Below are positions 34,269 through 46,546 of a DNA stretch of 64,000 nt, piece by piece. How positions within the stretch are numbered: position 1 is the first letter of the stretch; each line of letters starts with the position of its first letter. The DNA comes from Carallia brachiata (lineage: Eukaryota; Streptophyta; Magnoliopsida; Malpighiales; Rhizophoraceae). The translations under genes were made by a program, and so were the position numbers. The notes beneath the pieces are model-generated. The model ran no database searches. It was not told the origin of the DNA and saw only the letters and a program-made list of their open reading frames with translations. The stretch lies in contig JADCRB010000045.1 in NCBI GenBank assembly GCA_021464245.1, positions 830,468 through 894,467 on the forward strand. Reading direction: 5' to 3'.

Positions 34269-35140
34269 CTACCCAAGAACTGCAAAAACGCTGGATTCTA
34301 AGAAGCATCAGCATCACAAAACAATTCACTTGCCCGAAAATAGAATGAGATTTTAACGAATAAGACCTTTCACAACAATGAATTTCAGATGCAAAACAGA
34401 CCAAAGCTCCGAAACAGTTGTCAAATGCTAACCCGATATTAACAAAATTGAAATAAGATGAAACTAAAGCATCTAATCAGACAATTGAAGCTCTATAACA
34501 ATAACTTTAGAAATGAGGAGAAGTATTAGCAAGGCTTAAATGCTAAACTACCATCCCCTTGGAAGAATAGTTCCATTTAAAAGGCTTCAAAGGAATCAAG
34601 ATTCTTTTTCTTTCCTCTATCAGTTTGATTTCTTTACACAGGAAGCAAACAAAGAAAACGACTTTAAACAGATAAGGGGAAAATACCCATTAGCCAAAAT
34701 CAAAGACTATCCCAGTTAATCGAGTTGTAAACCGAAACAAAGGCAACCCATTACCTCAAGTAACAAAAACTCCATTGTTCATCATTTAAAATGTCGCACA
34801 ACAGCAACAACATGCAAACAACTGGAAGTGTAAGAATAACAAGCGAACAAAGCTTTAAAACTAAAAAGACCCAACTCCCAGAAACAACTGATATCACCTG
34901 TACAAGAATAAAAATTCCAACTTTCTTTTGCAATTTGAATTAATTTCCCTAAAAAAAAGAAACAGAAAGAAAGAAAGTCTAGACAGAGAAAAATGGGAGG
35001 GGAAAGTAGCATACTTGTGCCTGTTGGTAATCCCAAATGGAAAGAATTGTTCATTGGTGGTTGAGTACAAAGAAAAACCAAAAAACAAATATGTAAGCAA
35101 AGTTTTGGAGAGAGAGAGAGAGAGAGAGAGAGAAATTAAA
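34269..35140 (-). other. DPD1 5' leader and promoter region
   Basis: Upstream of the DPD1 ATG; holds probable untranslated exon and intron sequence, ending at a GA microsatellite (35108-35133). Exact exon limits of the leader cannot be set without transcripts. Confidence 0.4.
35108..35133. repeat. GA microsatellite near the DPD1 transcription start
   Basis: GA run, CT on the transcribed strand, placed like the one upstream of PP2C. Confidence 0.75.
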
Positions 35141-35316
35141 TCATGTGGAGCAAGAAATGATCACGGAACTTCAACGGAGGCATGGAGGAGAGAATTTGAA
35201 GGACAGAAACTGTGACTTTTTTACAACCTTTAAGAGTTGCGGGTCTACTGCCCGATCCGGACATTTCGGGTCATGCTTTTTTACTCTGTACTTTCTTCCC
35301 TCCCCCTCTGTGTCTT

Positions 35317-35815
35317 GGATAAACATTTTTTTAGTCCTAAACCTTTAGGTTTTTTTTACGTTTGAGTTCTAAACCTTTTTGACATTTCATTTGAGTCCTA
35401 AACCTTTTGATTTTCTACCAAATTAGTCCCTCTGTTTAACAAAAGTGATCAATCTATTAAAAAATAATTTTAACTTTACAAAAAATTATTTAAAAAAGAT
35501 TAAATATATGAATTGAATGTTTTTTGTATAAAAAAACATGCATGTTACCTATTTAATTCGTATATTTGTTGATTAAAAAAATATTTAATATGCATATTTT
35601 GTTGATGAAAAAAATATTTAACTCATGTATTTAAGTTTCTTTAAATGATTTTTATTAAATTAAACTCACTTATTAATAAATTGACTACTTTTCGTAAATT
35701 AAAGGACTGATATAGTAAAAAATTAAAAGATTTAGGACTCAAATGAAATGTTAAAAAGGTTTAGGACTCAAACGTAAAAAAACCTAAAGGTTTGGGACTC
35801 TAAAAATGCTTATCC
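35317..35815. mobile_element. Mutator-type MITE with long terminal inverted repeats and about 11-base TSD
   Basis: Left arm (35317-about 35440, starting GGATAAACATTTTT) and right arm (about 35695-35815, ending GCTTATCC) are imperfect reverse complements over about 115 bases. Both contain the repeated TTTGAGTCCTAAACCTTT unit. The element is flanked by CCTCTGTGTCT on both sides (35305-35315 and 35816-35826). Target duplications of 9-11 bases with long inverted repeats are the mark of Mutator-like elements. The 250-base middle is AT-rich and non-coding. Confidence 0.75.
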
Positions 35816-35826
35816 CCTCTGTGTCT

Positions 35827-38505
35827 GCTGTTTATTTATCCTCACATTCTTTATCCAATCTATACTCAAAAGTTAAATTGGTTTGTTCCAAGTTTTTTTT
35901 TTCCTCTTGTGTTTTAATTCTAATTTTTTGGTTGAATGATTGACTTCATACTTGTTACTCGCATATAATTACTGAAAGAAAGATGCTTGGCATCAAATAA
36001 CAATCATCCTTTTCTTGCGTTTCTTAATATTTGTTACAAACAAGACCCAAGAACATATTTACTTTTCTTAAGGCCACTAGGCCGTAGGCAGGACCACTTT
36101 TTAATTTTATTTTACAGTAAATATAGAGTTCAGAGGGTCAGATACTGTAGACTTCTATTGCCTTGCTTGAACCACAAGGGCACACGCGAAGAAGAAACCA
36201 AAATTTATAGTAATATAGGTTTATTGAATCGAAGACAGAGTTATATAGAAAGAAGTTTTTTAAAAAAAGTCTGTTTATTATATTATAAATTATTTAATAA
36301 AAATAACTCTCATAATTCTATAAATCTCATATCCTCCCATCAAAATAAAAATTTAAAACTTCTAAAATAGAAATATAAATTTTTACAAGTTAAGAAGTGA
36401 CAGAAAAAAAAAACTATTAAAAAACATTTAACGTGCCTTTGGTAAGAAAAGTTTAAAGTGGTGAATATACCAAGTTTGGTCTCATACGGCATCTTAAAGG
36501 ATGGTCCCGATATCACGCAGCCTCTGTAACTAACACTCTGAAAACATTTGTTTCCTAAACTTGCAAGCAAAGGGAATCCATTCATTCATATGGCGCGGGA
36601 GTCTCTTTTCCAAGACTTGTAATCCCCTAGGACCTTAAAAAAACCAAAAGAATCCATTCCGTTCATTTTACAAATTTCCATGCCACAGGTTTCAGGCTTG
36701 TTAAAAGCTGTATGAATAAATGTTAGTAGACCAGTAATTTTTGTGTTGAATAAAATGAAACTGTTATTTTTAAAACTAAAATTGATATTTTTAAACCAGT
36801 TGTTATTTATACGTTTCAAAAATATCAGTCGCAGTTTCAAAAATAACAGCTGCGATTTCGTTCGGCACAAAATCCCGGGACTACGTAATTGCACTCAAGC
36901 TTTATATATCTGTGACCCATACCCAAACCCCAACCCCGTGTCAATAGTCCAAACGCACAAATGAGCCGAGAACTGAATTGGAATAATGGCAGTGACATGG
37001 AAAATCAAAGGTTACTGAACTCAATTTAGAAGGAGATATTGAATCGAAAATGATAGATCAAAGTCTTAACACTTGTGAAACAAAGCACGACCAAGGAGGA
37101 TCGATAAATTTTTCAGTATTAACACTCTGATACTTAAATCAGTATTAACCTAAAAAGAAGTGTCTACAAAGATAGGGAGATGTGTGTTGACTAAATTAAG
37201 AGATTAAACCTCTATAAATCCACCCATTTATAAGATCTACAAGGATCAATACGACCGTGAGATTTATAGTGTGCATAGATCTCAGATAAACCCATATAGT
37301 GATAAACATAAGAAAAAAATGAACTCTAAAAACTTAGGTCCAATAAGACCAAATTATTCCTTATCAAATAGAAACCATACACAAAAAATTTAATAACAAC
37401 GATACAAAAATTGGAATATTGGGCAAGTAATGAATAGGACCTATCCTAGACTCTGTTTCATAAACCCTTGTCGTTCTAACTTTAGATTAAAAAGACATGT
37501 TGCATCATTGCATTGACAAGTCCTAAAACTACATGTCAGACTAATAATATCAGAACAGGCCAAATTAGATCTTAAGTACACATTTAAAGAAAGCTTCATT
37601 TGCAGCACGTGATTTTCGTAATATTTATAAAATAATATCCATTAATCAAAAGCATTATGTAAATCCAACATGTGACCACATTTACCAACAAAAATTATAA
37701 CTATAGTTTGAATCCCCTCAATCTCGGACACCGCCTTTACCTACAACATGTCACAATCAAAACCCGACAACGACAAGTCTAAATTGTAGAGTATAATGGG
37801 AGCACGGACTGACTGTAAAGTAACGTGCAAAACAGCTGATCAACGATAATAGTGACTACTTTCCCCTTCAGTATAGCATTTTTTGACAAATTAAGACAAG
37901 CTAGTACACTGTGTACAAGCTGGAAAAAACACCAGAAGAGCAAATCGTTGCACCAATGCTTACAATGGAAAGATGACAAAAAGCAAGTATACTTCACTAC
38001 GTCTCCCTACTAGATGCAAGATAAATTGGGGTGTTGTGAGTGCCAAAATAGCAATCTGTGGAAATCACAATGCATGGACGCACAATAGACATAAACAAAG
38101 ACTCTTTACGTGTGTTCTTATGAGAGGCCACAATCTCAAGGGTGAGCACCACCGAAAAGCAGTACTCAGGTCTCTCTGTTTATTGTACTAGCGACAACCC
38201 ATACCCATTATGTGACCACCTTGATCTCTCAGACAACATATTAATCTGGCATGCATGAAAACCCGAGCCAGTCCAACACCCCTTTTAACCAAGCCTGTGA
38301 AAATGTGACCGGACCAAATACATCGCAACTGTGACACCAAGACACCTGACCTCTTGACAACAGTTCCACCGGACTCAACATGAACTTCAGTTGTGGACAG
38401 CAAATACTGCAGTTAATAGGTAAAAGCAGGCAGTGCATCAGATTAGTTCAGTTTTGCAAGGGAAAAAACCTCAAAATAAAAAAATTGTCTACAAAATCCT
38501 TACAT
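35827..38505. other. Spacer between the MITE and importin alpha
   Basis: AT-rich spacer, including the 3' UTR and downstream region of importin alpha. The open frames here show no family signature. No gene seen. Confidence 0.45.
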
Positions 38506-41500
38506 TTAACTGAAACTGAATCCACCAGAAGGAACAGCAGGAGCTTCACTTCCACCAAAGTGGAACCCAGTTTGGGATGCATCTCCTGGTGGCATCGTCT
38601 CATCTTCTTCCTCCAACCAATATGTCTCAAGAATTTTCACTGCCTTCTCATATATCTCCGTGTTGTCATGAGACTGTAGATTCTCAATTTTCTCCAACCC
38701 CTCGGCATCATCAATCATTTGAGCATAGAGATTTACACCCCCATTGTTGCCCAAATTCTTGTCAGCTTCTCCTACCTTCAAGATGTTCTCAAGCCCTTCT
38801 AAACAGACTGTTACAATCCTTGGATCAGGGCAGATGAGAAGATCACATAAGGGCTTGATACAACCTTGGCTGACGAGGTACCTGCAAGCCATTTGCACCC
38901 ACATTAAGATCCAGTATTCGACCAATGCACCTTGGAAGATACCACAACTCAGGAATTTTTCAAAGGAATTTAAGACCAGAAAAGGCATAATTTTCTTACT
39001 TGATCTGCTCATGAGTGCCACCAGATGTAGCATTTGAGATTGCCCATGCAGCCTCCTTCTTAATGTCAAACTCGGCATTTTGAAGCAGATGAACCAGGGG
39101 ACCAATAATGTTAGCCTCGATTACAGCCTGCAATAGTGAAGACACAAGAATGTAGAGGAATCAAGAATTTTTGCCTCAATTCATTGTGGAAGGATTCAAG
39201 AGAAAGTATAGAACGTTGAGAACCAAATGAATTGCATAAATCAATCTAAGCAACACGAACACTACCTGAATCTGCTCCTTATTGCCAGCTGTTATGTTAG
39301 ATATAGTCCAGCACGCTTCCTTTTTGATGCTCTTCTTATAATTATTGGTCAACAAGTTCAAAAGGCATGGTAGTGCTTGATGATTGATGATATACTAAGA
39401 AAAAGAACACATTTTCAAACAGAATGAGGAAAAAAAAAAAGATCAGTAAACAACTTCAGGAGCACCATAAATATGACAGCGGAAAAGGGCGAAGGCATTC
39501 CTGCTTGAACAATACATATCAGAAAGGAAAAACAAAAAACCAACTGCAACTTCCTCACGACCATATTAAAGTGAATTTTTATTTGATTCGCAGATGAAAA
39601 GATATTGCTAGCTGCATGTTGAGGATCACTCGACCAGCAAATCATAATGAAGCTTTTAGTTTTTTTTTTTTTTCCTTTATCCAGGTATCTCCACTCAATA
39701 AATATTGATAAAACCAGCATAGATTTTGGCGAAATTAGGACACATAGCCTCCAACAATTTAAGTAAATCTCAAAAAAGTTGGACTGGGTTACAGTGGCGT
39801 CAATTGACTTTACTAATACAGCAAATAGAAGTACAGCTGCTTAGGGAGATGCTATCATAGCTTCGAATCTAAGTCATAAGTAAATGTTATCATCTTCTTT
39901 CCATTTCATTTTTTGTCCCAATATATAAGTCCCCAGTTCTCAGTCACTTGACTTGCAAGTCCAACTAAATATTTTATGTAGCCAGTCTAAATATATCCAC
40001 TGACGAACCAAAACTCATGTACACAAGTGTCCATAAAAACCCAGTACCTGAGTCTGCATATCATCCCCAGTGACAATATTTCCAACTGTACGAAGAGCAG
40101 GAATGAGAACAGAGGGAGAAGGGTGCCTGAAAGATATCACAAAAGTAAATATTATGGGTACACAACCAACAAAATACACAACCAATTTCCAGAATCTTCA
40201 ATTTAAGAATCTCAAACTCACAGCAAAAGCTCAACTAGCCGGGGGCAAACACCAGCTTCAATAACAGCTTGAATTTTATCATTTGTACCATCAGAAAGGT
40301 ATGAAAGTGCCCAGCATGCATCAGTCAAGACTTCTTCATCATTAGAATGAATTAAGCGGGCAAGGGCTGGAAGAGCAGGTTTAACCTGTTCATTTGGGAT
40401 GAACATTAAATGATGATATGAGGACAAATATGCTAGTACGCACATTGAACAACCATAAGTCTTACAAAGAAAATTTCAAATCAGAGTTAATAGTCAAAGT
40501 AACAAACAATCTTCCATCAATAAGAACAGTACATGGACAAGTATCATTTCTTTAGAAAGTCCAAAAGTAAATGTAAAGCCATCAATTAAAAACAAACCTG
40601 ATCAAAGGGAGGTTGTGGTTTTCCTCGACAAAAATTTGACAATGTCCATGTGGCATTTCTAAGCATGGAAAGCTTGGCACGCTCATTCAATTGTGCCAGC
40701 AAAGGAAGCAAAGCCCCATGGCTAAGGACAAGATCACGGCATCGAGGAGAATCACCAGCAACATTTCCTAATGCCCACACAGCCTATACATTGAAAAGGT
40801 AAAAGAAAAAAAATAGTGAATATTGGTCATAATTATCACGTAGCGTGCATGTCCACACACAATCGATTCATTAACATTTCACATTGAAAAAAGCTGCAAC
40901 TTACAAAACCATGCTCAAAAATTGACAATGCACAAATAATGCTACATAAATCCTAGTCCAGTTTCATACCTGCTCACGAACATCATCACTTGGAGAAACG
41001 AGAAGTTTTACAAAAATGGGAACAGCTCCATGATCAATTACCACCTTTGTGTTCTCAGATGTTCCGGAAGCAATGTTTGTAAGTGCCCAAGCCGCTTCAA
41101 ACTACAAAAAGATCCAAAAAAAAAAAATTATAACTCAAAAATACAATAAGACAATCATTGAGCCAAAAAGACTAACTGAAAAAAAAAACAACATTGCAGA
41201 CCTGAAGCTGTGGGAAGTCCTCCCTCATTAGAAACTCAACAAAGTGAGGGACAACGCCAGCTTGAATAACTTCCTCAATCGGAGGGCTACGTTCTATACG
41301 AGTAAAAACCAACACGGAAAATCACTTTAGACAACCAGAACTCACACACTATAACAACATGAAATAAGTAAAAGGAAACCCAAAGTCTTAACCGATAGAA
41401 AGCAATTTCCGAAATTGCGTGGTTGCCTCGAGCTGCAGATTACTATCATCAGACCAGATACCAGCAACCATTGATGGCAGATGTTCCAGCTGCAATCCAC

Positions 41501-41874
41501 AAATAATAGACCACAAAACAGTAAATAACACTCGCCATTTCGATTTCCCAATCAAAACAACCAAAATTAAACATCCCCAAAACTAGGGCCGCAATTCAAT
41601 TTTTTTAAAATTAAAAATTAAAAAAAAAATAAAAGTAAAGTGAAAAAAAAGGGAGACTAGCCTTCTTCTCGACGGCGGAGGAGTGGAGGGAAGAAGCAGG
41701 CATGGGCTGGGCCTGGAGGCCTTCGCGGCGCTTCTTCTGGAGGCTCTCCTCCCTCCGACTCTTGCGGATCTCCACCATGTTGTCCTCACGTCGCCTCCGC
41801 CCCTCCTCGGCGTCCACCGCCACCTTGTAACGGCTCCTCCGGACATCGGTCCTCGCGTTCGGCCTCAACGACAT
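38506..41874 (-). CDS. IMPA: Importin subunit alpha
   Basis: Nuclear-import adaptor that binds classical NLS cargo and importin beta. Exons in transcript order: 41874-41662, 41489-41393, 41293-41202, 41101-40970, 40783-40598, 40385-40222, 40126-40048, 39394-39266, 39127-39000, 38881-38506; 1596 bases, 531 residues, exactly family size and without frame defects. Residues 1-70 form the IBB domain ([29 protein letters not shown]). Ten ARM-type repeats follow with the NLS-groove Trp/Asn pairs ([66 protein letters not shown]). The tail [20 protein letters not shown] and YWLEEEDE is the CAS/ARM10 region. Intron 1 appears to start with GC (AAG|GCTAGT), because no GT donor keeps [16 protein letters not shown]1 or IMPA2 type; paralogue not resolvable here. 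Confidence 0.95.
41490..41661 (-). other. GC-AG intron 1 of importin alpha
   Basis: Donor AAG|GCTAGT, acceptor GATTGCAG. The only nearby GT would add four bases and break the frame. The donor context is weaker than in SYP4, so a base error at the T of GT is an alternative. Confidence 0.65.
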
Positions 41875-43150
41875 CGTTTCCAATCAAAACTTAAATTACG
41901 CCCACAAAAAAAGACAAAAAAGATTGTTTAAATTAGGGATCTGCGCCGGAAAGAAATCGATTTGATTGTGGGTAGGGGTTTTGCAGGTACAGCACGAAAG
42001 TGAGTTTTTGTGAGAGAAAGTGAGGGTTTTGATTTGAAGACGGAAAAAGGGTTCGGAAAAAGAAGCCATGGAGGTGAGAGGAGGCTAGGGAATTAGGGCA
42101 CGGATCGAGGCTTTATTACAGGTTGTGCCCTTCAATTTGAATCTAATCAACGGTGGGTAAAATATAAACAAACAATCAATCGCTCAAGATCAAAAAATAA
42201 AAAACATTTTTATTTTTTGTGCGTATTGTGGGGCCTGCCCTGCCACGCCCATGCAATGAAGGATTTTTGTTCGTATTTACGGTGGTCAAACGACGTCGCA
42301 TTTGGTTTGGATTTGACTTCTGACCATTTTCAAAGACGCGTCGTCGCTTCGTACGCGTGAGATATAGAGGGACGGAAGAATGCGACGGGTGTCAAATTAG
42401 CGGTGTTTAAAAAATTAAAATTTTTAATTAATTGAAAAAATTAATCTGATTTAAATTAAATTTTTAGATAACTAAATCAATTTTTTAATCAATTAATCAA
42501 ATTAAATAAATTTAAAATTTTAATATATTATTAACTGAATTAAATTAAAATAATATCATCTATATATATATATATATTATTTTTTATAATAATAAAAAAA
42601 TATTACTAATACAGTAATTATTAACAAATAAATGTTAGTAAAATATTATTATATTTTAAATAATTACTTATTTATTTTTATATATAATGATAGTTATAAT
42701 TTTGTTCAAAAATATCTATCAAAAACAATTTTTGTACATTTAGATTATAATTTTAGAATTTTTTATTAAATTCAATTAATCAAAATTGAACTAAAATTTT
42801 AATTAATTAAATTTTTAGTTTGAAAGTAATTTTTAATTTTACATAACTAAAAATATCAATTTAAAAATAATTATAAAATTTAGATCAATTAACTGAAATG
42901 TGAATACCTTTAATTCAAACATAAATGTGGGCCCTCTTAATAAAAAAAAAAGCATTTCTCCCTATAATTCACAGGTCGAAAAGCAAAAGTGAAAAAAAAA
43001 AAAACAATTAAAAATTGTATCCCGTCAGACTCCGGTGTAAAAATCCTGTCCCTGTGACCGTGCCCGAGATATATTTCTTGATGCGGGCTGCAAGCCTGCA
43101 ACATGCAATAAAGAAGCGAAAATAAACTGAAGTTGCAGGCTACCGTAAAA
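41875..43150. other. Importin alpha promoter and AT-rich spacer
   Basis: The first 250 bases are leader and promoter of importin alpha. From about 42400 to 42900 the sequence is extremely AT-rich (AATTAATTAAATTTTTAG-like degenerate repeats and a TA run near 42560). No gene. Confidence 0.5.
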
Positions 43151-43162
43151 AGTTTTGTTTAT

Positions 43163-43335
43163 AGAACCGGCGGCTGTAGTTTAGTGGCTAAAGAATTCGC
43201 TCGGACTTACAAGTTGGAATTCTTATTTAGGCATTGGGTAGATATGTGTATTCGTCTCATATTAGTAGTGACATTTACTGAAACATCTATAGTTTGTTAC
43301 TTTAAGAACTCATTGTAAATTTTTTTTTTTAGTCC
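43163..43335 (+). repeat. Possible tRNA-derived SINE
   Basis: Begins GGCGGCTGTAGTTTAGTGGC, a tRNA-like 5' end with a box-A-like segment, followed by a degenerate box B and ending in a run of T. It cannot fold as a tRNA. Short plant SINEs ending in poly-T exist; assignment is tentative. Confidence 0.35.
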
Positions 43336-44147
43336 GAAAATGTTTAGTATTCAGGTTAATTAGTTAATTAATTTAGACCGACTTGAGCAAAATTTTAAAG
43401 AATGGGAAAAGTATCACAATATGTATTTAAATATGGTTATATTTTTAAAACTCAAATCTGAGACCCCTAATTAAGTGGCGATAAATTTTTACTATTTATA
43501 CGAGTACTTACTAGTACCCATTGTAAATTGTTTAACAGGTATACAGCCTCAATCTCTTTTGAAATGTCAATCCTATTTACACTTTTTTTTTTTTGAAAAA
43601 ATTGTTTTGTTTTGTCCCATGCAAGATAGATGGGACAATACATTATAACGTATTTGCCGTTGAAAGAATCATACTGTTTACTCACAACAAAACGAGACAA
43701 AACGAAAAAAAGGAAAAGAAAGAAAGTTATCATGGTGGACATGTAATTCTTCCAGTCTTCTGGTCGCATTAGATTTATAATGAAACAGATAATATTTGTT
43801 TTGGACAATGACTGAAATCTTAACACTGGGGTGCAGTTTGGTTGGCGATTGTGACGGTGCATCCAATACTCTCAAGTGCCCATTCAGCTTGCAACGCACA
43901 ATGACAACAATGGGCCCTTTCTTGTGCCTCAAATGTGAACCACCACTGCATTATGTCGAGCGAATTACCCTGATCTTTTGGTGCACATGTTACCCTGGCC
44001 CACACCTTCGTCCAGCCCAATTTCCAAAGGAAGCAAATTATACGACCCTGGCTGAAAGGCTTCCTGCGAAAATAAGGCCCAACCCAACCTAACCATGGAC
44101 CAATTCTGCTACATTTTTTCTTTTGTTGTACGAGTGTTGCTTGTAAA

Positions 44148-44270
44148 GATGGTTGTTGTATACTTACCAAAAAAAGATGGTTGTTGTATTTAAACCAAAA
44201 AAAAAAAAAAAAAAGATGGTTGTTGTATCAGACAAAAAAAACAAATAAATAAATAAAGATGGCTGTTGTA
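44148..44270 (+). repeat. Four interspersed copies of a 13-base unit separated by A-rich tracts
   Basis: GATGGTTGTTGTA occurs at 44148, 44176, 44215 and (one mismatch) 44258, each separated by short A-rich segments ending in AAA. See findings for the retroposition hypothesis. Confidence 0.75.
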
Positions 44271-44689
44271 GAAAAGAGAGGGTGAGGCATCCAAGATTAA
44301 AATAGGCGTTAATAGAGTTTTACCTCTCTAGTAGGTTTTATCGAATTTAAACTGAATTAATCAGCCTTAATGTTGTGCACCATACCAACATAAAGTTTAA
44401 CCGTTAATTAATACTTATAATAGACTTATAAGAGTGAAACTGACTACTTTGAGTTATCCAAGTGGTCACCTAGCCATTTGGTCAGGAAGAGGCTGAGATT
44501 CGAATTTCAATCTCTCAATTCAGTCATTTACATTTTTGAATGTCATGCGCTCCAAAGGACAAAATAAAAATAAAAAAAAGTGTGAAACTTTTTATTCATA
44601 TGTAGCAAGAGAGCATCATATTGACTCTTAGAACAAATGTTTCTCAAAGAGCAAAAAAAAAAAGAACTCTTAGCACAAATGGCATAAAA

Positions 44690-45936
44690 ACAAGAAGGAA
44701 TTATACTTTTGAATAATCTCCACCATGGACGAAAGCCTTTCTATGTTAGAAATGCTAGATGTAGACGATGATTCATCATTCATGTCTTTGTGTTGCAATC
44801 CTTTTAAGGGCTCCAAATTGAGGCTCCCTCCTACGTTTGAATGTATTTCTCTTTGAAATGAGCTTCTTGACTTAAAGAACTTTGCTGGTCTAGTTTCATT
44901 TGACAGGTGTGCTAGAGCATTAAAAAGAAAACAGCAACGTTGCCAAATCTCGCAAGGAACAAGTGCTTGCAAATTTTTCCCAAAAGGGCCAGCCAGGCAG
45001 ACAAATGCTGCTTGCAAATTTGGGCAAGAGACCAAGAGTTATGCATACCAACCAAAAATTCTTAAAGATCGTTACCATGATTCGCCACGCACACAATGGC
45101 CACACAAAACTAATATTTGGGGAAAAACAACCACCGCCCATACAAAGAATAAAGAAGCCACAAAACAAGCATTGCCGTTGCTCTAGTAGACAATGCAACC
45201 AAATATCCCAGGCAAGTTGCATCGACTAGAAGCATCCCTTTACTGCCATTAACTATTGATGATGCTATGTAACTCAGTCCTGTCAATGCCTAACACAGAC
45301 ACAAAAATCTATTGCCAGATGCGAAGAATCATCCAATGCACTAAGAACACCCTACATAAAGTCATTTATTAATCCCTTATAAATTTTCAGTGAAAACTTT
45401 TATTTTAGATATCTTAAATTTTAATTTTAAAAAAATAAATATAACATTTATGAAAACAAAAAAAAAACTACTTTTACTTATATAATTCATAATCTAATAT
45501 ATTCTTAATTGATAAGAAAAACGAAATTTATTATTAGACTAAATGATACACATAAAATACATTAAAATATTTTTTTCGGCTTTCCCTTCATTTACTTGTT
45601 GGGGCATCAAGCACAGTGTGAACGACTGATTTGCTTACATTTTCTTTACATTTTCCGTGTGTCTCAATAAATATTGCTAAGTCGTATGTCTCTTCAATCA
45701 ACATTGCCAACGATACGGCCACCCAAATTTTCGCAAGAAGCTTGAAAAATAAAGAAAAGAGCACGCGTACAGCTACGAAAGAAAATGTCCCGTAGAAAAC
45801 GTGTCAAGAATTTGCCTAGCCGTTTAAAGTCCTGCTGAAGAGCATCTGCTTCATTGAGGCAGTTGGAGAGCCTAGTTCTACTGACTAGAGAAAGGAAAAG
45901 ATTGTATGACATTAATACAACACTTGCAACTATCAC
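44690..45936 (-). pseudogene. Decayed coding remnant, possibly membrane protein; family not recognised
   Basis: Several minus-strand pieces look like former exons in different frames. One at 45936-45694 holds LSNCLNEADALQQDFKRLGK. One about 45360-45320 reads GVLSALDDSSHLAIDF up to a splice-like junction. A hydrophobic one about 45290-45120 holds LVDATCLGYLVALSTRATAM and an aromatic/hydrophobic segment (LVLWLLYSLYGRWLFF), then a stop. One at 45035-44670 holds IWQRCCFLFNALAHLSN and a Ser-rich tail. No continuous ORF joins them, and stops interrupt several. I do not recognise the family; it may be chance, but the composition of the pieces is protein-like. Confidence 0.3.
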
Positions 45937-46546
45937 ATTGACTAAATGATGATTTACGAATGTAATGTCTTCATTTCATAAATAATAATACTTATTACAA
46001 AATTATTTGTAAGATATCCTATTATCACTTCTATGATATTATTATTATTATTTTGATTTAACGAGTTCATAATTTTTTTATAATTGCAATATTTAAGATA
46101 TTTTAGAATATAAATTTAGTGATATTTATTATTACTCTTATTTCATATAGAAGGCTAGCATACGGGTAAAATCTTTGTTCGCCCACATTACACCATGAAC
46201 TTGACAAATGGTGCGCTACTAATGGGGTGTGGTCTCAAATCTCCATTGGCAATTCCCATTACCACAACTATATTCTGAATTAGGTGGAATTGAAAGAATG
46301 CAACATCAAAAACAGAACAAAGTTCAGTTAAAGCATCATAACAAAGATATATTTTCACAAATTGCCATAAAAGAGACCTAAAAATCTAAACCAAAAGCCC
46401 CAACAAACACCCAATTTTCCCCCCAAACAAAAATTAGCCATTGGAAATCAGGGATTAGATCGAAAAGGGTACAGATGAAAAGGGATCAAGTGCTCAACTC
46501 AACCAACTTGAGATGATCATCAGGCTTGATGATTCAGTACAACACA

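Larger units (their letters stand above)
43336..46546. other. Spacer with small repeats between importin alpha and the J-protein gene
   Basis: Apart from the repeats and the remnant described separately, this is AT-rich non-coding sequence. A degenerate repeat at about 43350-43500 resembles 59480-59640 (TATTCAG...TTAATTAATTTA...GGCGATAAA), a second dispersed family. A tRNA-like box-B core (GAGATTCGAATTTC) lies near 44496. Confidence 0.4.

Noticed and set aside
35987..36370. 127-residue plus-strand frame
   Set aside because: Composition is not protein-like, no promoter or homologue recognised, and it ends in AT-rich spacer.
43163..43240. tRNA gene
   Set aside because: Has a box-A-like start but no acceptor stem pairing or anticodon arm that folds; best seen as a SINE head.
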